Source of the DNA: Homarus americanus
Taxonomy: Eukaryota > Arthropoda > Malacostraca > Decapoda > Nephropidae
Direction: 5' to 3'
Assembly: GCF_018991925.1 (NCBI RefSeq)
Contig: NW_024753828.1
Coordinates: 5,732,339-5,796,338 of the forward strand
DNA length: 64,000 bases
Part shown: in pieces, positions 61,024-64,000 of the stretch
Numbering within the stretch: position 1 is the first letter of the stretch
How the letters are laid out: each line of letters begins with the position of its first letter
Made by a program: the position numbers and the translations under genes
Notes under the pieces: model-generated
Database searches by the model: none
What the model was told of the DNA's origin: nothing
The model's input: only the letters and a program-made list of their open reading frames with translations

Positions 61024-64000
61024 GTAAGTTCACAGTTACTGTAGACTGTAGTTGTATGTTACCTTTCTGTTTCTGATAGACTGAACTTCTTGTATTTTTA
61101 TTTTTTCAAGTTTTGTAAACTTATTACATGAATTTTAAACAGCTTAATTTCATAAACAACAAAAAATTTGGAATTTTGGTTTCAGTGTCCTGTTTCTTGG
61201 ATCAATATCTAGAATGCACAAATATTTTGATAGTCCCACAGGAAGGGTAAAAAATCGGGAGTCATTCTGACTTTCAGTCATCATCGTCATCACAATTTTA
61301 TGGCCATTTTTCACACTTCCCTCCACATTCAAACTCATACATCCCTTGAACCAGCTAGTCAACTTTCTTTCCACATGCCCATACCATACCATCTAAGCCT
61401 ACCTCTACACAAAACTGTCAATACTCTCAGTTACTAGCTGCAATCTTAGCTATGAACAGGGTTTCCTGTTGCTCAATGCAGCTTTTGACATTCCTTTCAT
61501 CATTCTCATTTCAGCTCTTTTAAGCCTACATTTCTCATCCTCTTTAACAGCCCATGTTTCATTGCCCACTTTTATAATCATGCTACTGTATTTGATACCA
61601 ACTGCAAGAATTAATTTTGGGTAATCAATGGCTTTACCAGTTTACCTTGCCACATCCGTAGGCTGGATGAAAATCTCTTGTGGGGAAAATTTGACCTGAG
61701 AGCCAACTGGACTGTACATGCCCAAACTTAACCAATTTAAATCAGTTTGTGAGATGTGGGACCAGGTGGATGGTTCATGTCCTGGGTTAACCTGCAAGTG
61801 TTCCAAGCTTTACTTGGTAAGCTTAACTAGAGTATATGTCACATTAGCAAGGTATAGTCACAGTTTAAAGTTTCTTTACCTCCCCTGGCTGGAGGTAAGG
61901 CAAAGCCAAGGTTGAAGAAAAGCCAGGTGAACAAACATACAGTACACTCATTCGGTAGTTTGGTGATGAGGCATGATGAAGGTCGGGCTCACCCACCAGC
62001 ACCTCAACACAGTCACTCGGGCAAAACACTTGATTACAGGTATGAAATATGATTACAAACATTGACACGATACGGTATGTTGGTAGGGCTGCAATTGTTT
62101 CATGAATATTGTATTAATATATAAAGATAGCACAAATGGTGTACTGTATGTCCATTCATCTGGCCTTTCTTCAACCTTGGCTTTGCCCTCCTTCCAGCCA
62201 GGGGGTTAAAGAAAATTTAGATTGTGACTATACAATGTCATGTGCACCTTTCCTCCATGAAGAAGTAGGATTAGATTTTTTACAGGAATTCAGCTTATGT
62301 TCCTGGAACATGAATCAGCAGGCTCACATATAATTTCAGTGAGATTAGTAAATAAAAAATGGAAACAAATATTTCAAAGTACAGTACAGGTACTCATAAA
62401 TTACTGCTAAATATGTTTTGTAAGGGGTAAATAAATGGTAATAAAATTTTGCAACAAATAGGTGATAAAAGTTATAGTTAAAGGAACTAAGTACTGTACT
62501 ATAATAGATAATATAGAGGGCTGGTTATGTAAGCATTACAGTATGGTCATATTTTTCAGGTTAGTTTGTAGAGCTTGATTTGTTTCTATATTCTGTTACT
62601 AATAGCTAGGACAGACACACTCTTGCATTTTAGGAATGTTGGCGTTCTAGTTGAATCTGTTTTTGTGACCTTAATATGTGATTCTCATGTGATTGTGCAG
62701 CGCTTACTAGTACAGGGTACTGTATATGAAACTCAGACCAAAGCCTTGTTAGTTTATTTCCCTCTTGAGGCCTCCTTTGTACAGAGACTGCATTAACAAG
62801 TGTAGTTGTGCCTTTAGCTTTAGCTCATAGTCGCCAATCCTCTAACAAAGGTTTTCTCAACCCTTTGTTAGGACCTCCACATTGTGCACATTCTTGAACT
62901 TTGATAGTTCCTTCAATAATATTCCTCACTTTGCACTCCTTTTATAGTTTTACTGAAGGAAAATCCCCACAGGCATTATGTAGTCGAGGGTCCAGAACAG
63001 AGTCCTTATGAAGGTGGGTATTACCATGGCAAGTTGGTGTTCCCCATGGAGTACCCCTTCCGTCCTCCAAGCATCTATATGATCACCCCATCAGGACGCT
63101 TCAAGACCAACACACGCCTCTGCCTCTCCATCTCAGATTTTCACCCAGACACATGGAATCCTGCCTGGTCTGTTGCGACGATACTCACAGGGCTTTTATC
63201 ATTCATGGTGAGTCTTAGTGCTGTAGTGACTTCCTGGAACTATTAATGTTTGTGTTTAAAGTTTGGTGTTGTATCTCAAGGAGTTTCATTGCCTATGGTG
63301 AAAGCTATCATGTGTTTCTCCTGTTTACCATTATGATAATATGATTTTTTTATGAATTCTTGATGAAAACTTCACTAGTTCAGAGTCTTATAAAAATGTA
63401 TAACAGGCTATTATAGAGTATTACAGAATTCACACTTGTGATTAATGTTTGGATTGTAGTTTACATATTTGAAAGTAAAGAAGTAAATAATTTTTAAAAA
63501 TATCTTGTTACTTCCACATTGCTGTAGAAAGGAAAATTCTTATAGTATTACTGTACAGTATGTCATAACCATGGAATACAGATGCACATTTAAATAGAAG
63601 AATGTTTACTGATTATCATATACGGTATAGTAGTTTATTTCTTTAAACAGGTAGAAAAATCTCCAACAGTTGGTAGCATTGAAACAAGTGATTATGAGAA
63701 AAGACAGTTAGCTCAGCAGAGTCTGAGTTTCAACCTTAAGGACAAGGTCTTCGCTGAATTATTTCCTGACACTATGGAGGTACGTCACATTTTCTTGTTC
63801 GGTACAGTGATACAAATTGCAGTCATGTTATTGTATCTTGGCTTTGACACGAGAAATCCACAGGCTTCATTTTCAATCAACTTCAAGTATCCCCCATTTA
63901 GCGATGGTGATGTGTTCCTGCTAAACAAAGAATAACCAGGAATAATATCCATGGAGATGGCATGTTGCCATTGTTACATGTAATGAAACTATAAAAGTTG
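60908..64000 (+). CDS. UBE2J2: UBE2J2-type ubiquitin-conjugating enzyme E2, 5' part (3 exons; 3' end outside window)
   Basis: Coding exons seen are 60908-61023, 62973-63207 and 63651-63779, with GT-AG junctions in phases 2 and 0, giving the first 160 residues. The UBC fold is complete: [54 protein letters not shown], and the catalytic Cys89 in [20 protein letters not shown]. Like other UBE2J (Ubc6-type) enzymes it has TPSGRF where most E2s have HPN. Human UBE2J2 carries a linker and one C-terminal membrane anchor in the ER; those exons must lie to the right. The family works in ER-associated degradation, often transferring ubiquitin to Ser/Thr as well as Lys. The ATG is chosen by alignment of pattern. 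No in-frame stop lies between the splice acceptor at 60888 and the ATG, so a longer N-terminus is possible. Confidence 0.94.
61024..62972 (+). other. UBE2J2 intron after first coding exon
   Basis: 1,949 bases, GTAAGT to CCCCACAG. Holds the foldback at 61865. A reverse-strand stretch near 61290-61620 resembles decayed coding sequence of a LINE ([14 protein letters not shown]), but is too worn to classify. Confidence 0.8.
61865..62220. mobile_element. Foldback-type inverted repeat
   Basis: Left arm 61865-61943 and right arm 62143-62220 pair over about 78 bases (for example GGCAAAGCCAAGGTTGAAGA with TCTTCAACCTTGGCTTTGCC), with scattered mismatches and a ~200-base spacer. It lies in UBE2J2 intron between the first two coding exons. 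Confidence 0.7.
62973..63207 (+). CDS. UBE2J2: UBE2J2 coding exon 2, with catalytic cysteine
   Basis: Completes Trp39 and encodes residues 40-117. Catalytic Cys89 sits in [13 protein letters not shown]. Acceptor CCCCACAG, donor GTGAGT. Confidence 0.95.
63651..63779 (+). CDS. UBE2J2: UBE2J2 coding exon 3, end of UBC domain
   Basis: Residues 118-160: [17 protein letters not shown] and [13 protein letters not shown], the closing helices of the UBE2J2 catalytic domain. Acceptor TTTAAACAG, donor GTACGT. The next exon is not in the window. Confidence 0.94.

Overview
This is nuclear DNA from an animal with large introns and a heavy load of mobile elements. The best guess is a decapod crustacean (crayfish, lobster, crab or shrimp type). 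The evidence is several CR1/Jockey-type LINE families of the kind common in decapods, scattered (TTAGG)n runs (the arthropod telomere motif), very long (TA)n arrays, and three spliced genes with standard GT-AG introns. The species cannot be named from the sequence alone.

All three host genes lie on the + strand. (1) A LONRF-type E3 ubiquitin ligase (RING, TPR, RING, LON) runs from 20015 to 35480 in eight coding exons. All splice phases fit, giving an uninterrupted 696-residue protein. (2) An MPV17-like membrane protein (PMP22/Mpv17 family) runs from 45705 to 50568 in three coding exons and 219 residues. (3) The 5' part of a UBE2J2-type ubiquitin-conjugating enzyme is in three exons between 60908 and 63779; its C-terminus lies beyond the window. 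Two of the three genes act in ubiquitin-dependent protein quality control, but nothing in the sequence shows that they are co-regulated.

Layout: 1-20 kb is intergenic. It holds a CR1-like LINE wreck (6.7-9.1 kb), I/Jockey-type LINE ends (9.7-10.2, 11.9-13.2 kb), an internally deleted LINE that is still open (18.2-19.0 kb), satellites and microsatellites. 20-35.5 kb is the LONRF gene. Its 10-kb first intron holds two LINE fragments, an inverted-repeat element, a near-perfect 296-bp foldback, tandem solo LTRs and a hAT MITE. 35.5-45.7 kb is intergenic and rich in repeats, including one LINE inserted into another. 45.7-50.6 kb is the MPV17-like gene; its first intron carries a hAT element with a solo LTR inside it. 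50.6-60.9 kb is intergenic with a SINE copy, LINE relics and a cluster of inverted-repeat elements at 55.2-58.8 kb. 60.9-64 kb is the UBE2J2 gene.

The most unusual pattern is that at least six unrelated-looking inverted-repeat elements carry a short TTAGG/CCTAA core between their arms. Other points of note are the 27.0-kb foldback, the nested insertions that can be dated relative to each other by target-site duplications, and a 925-bp inverted-repeat element studded with GTTAGCT/AGCTAAC motifs. I saw no prokaryotic-type system, CRISPR array, rRNA gene or functional tRNA gene.
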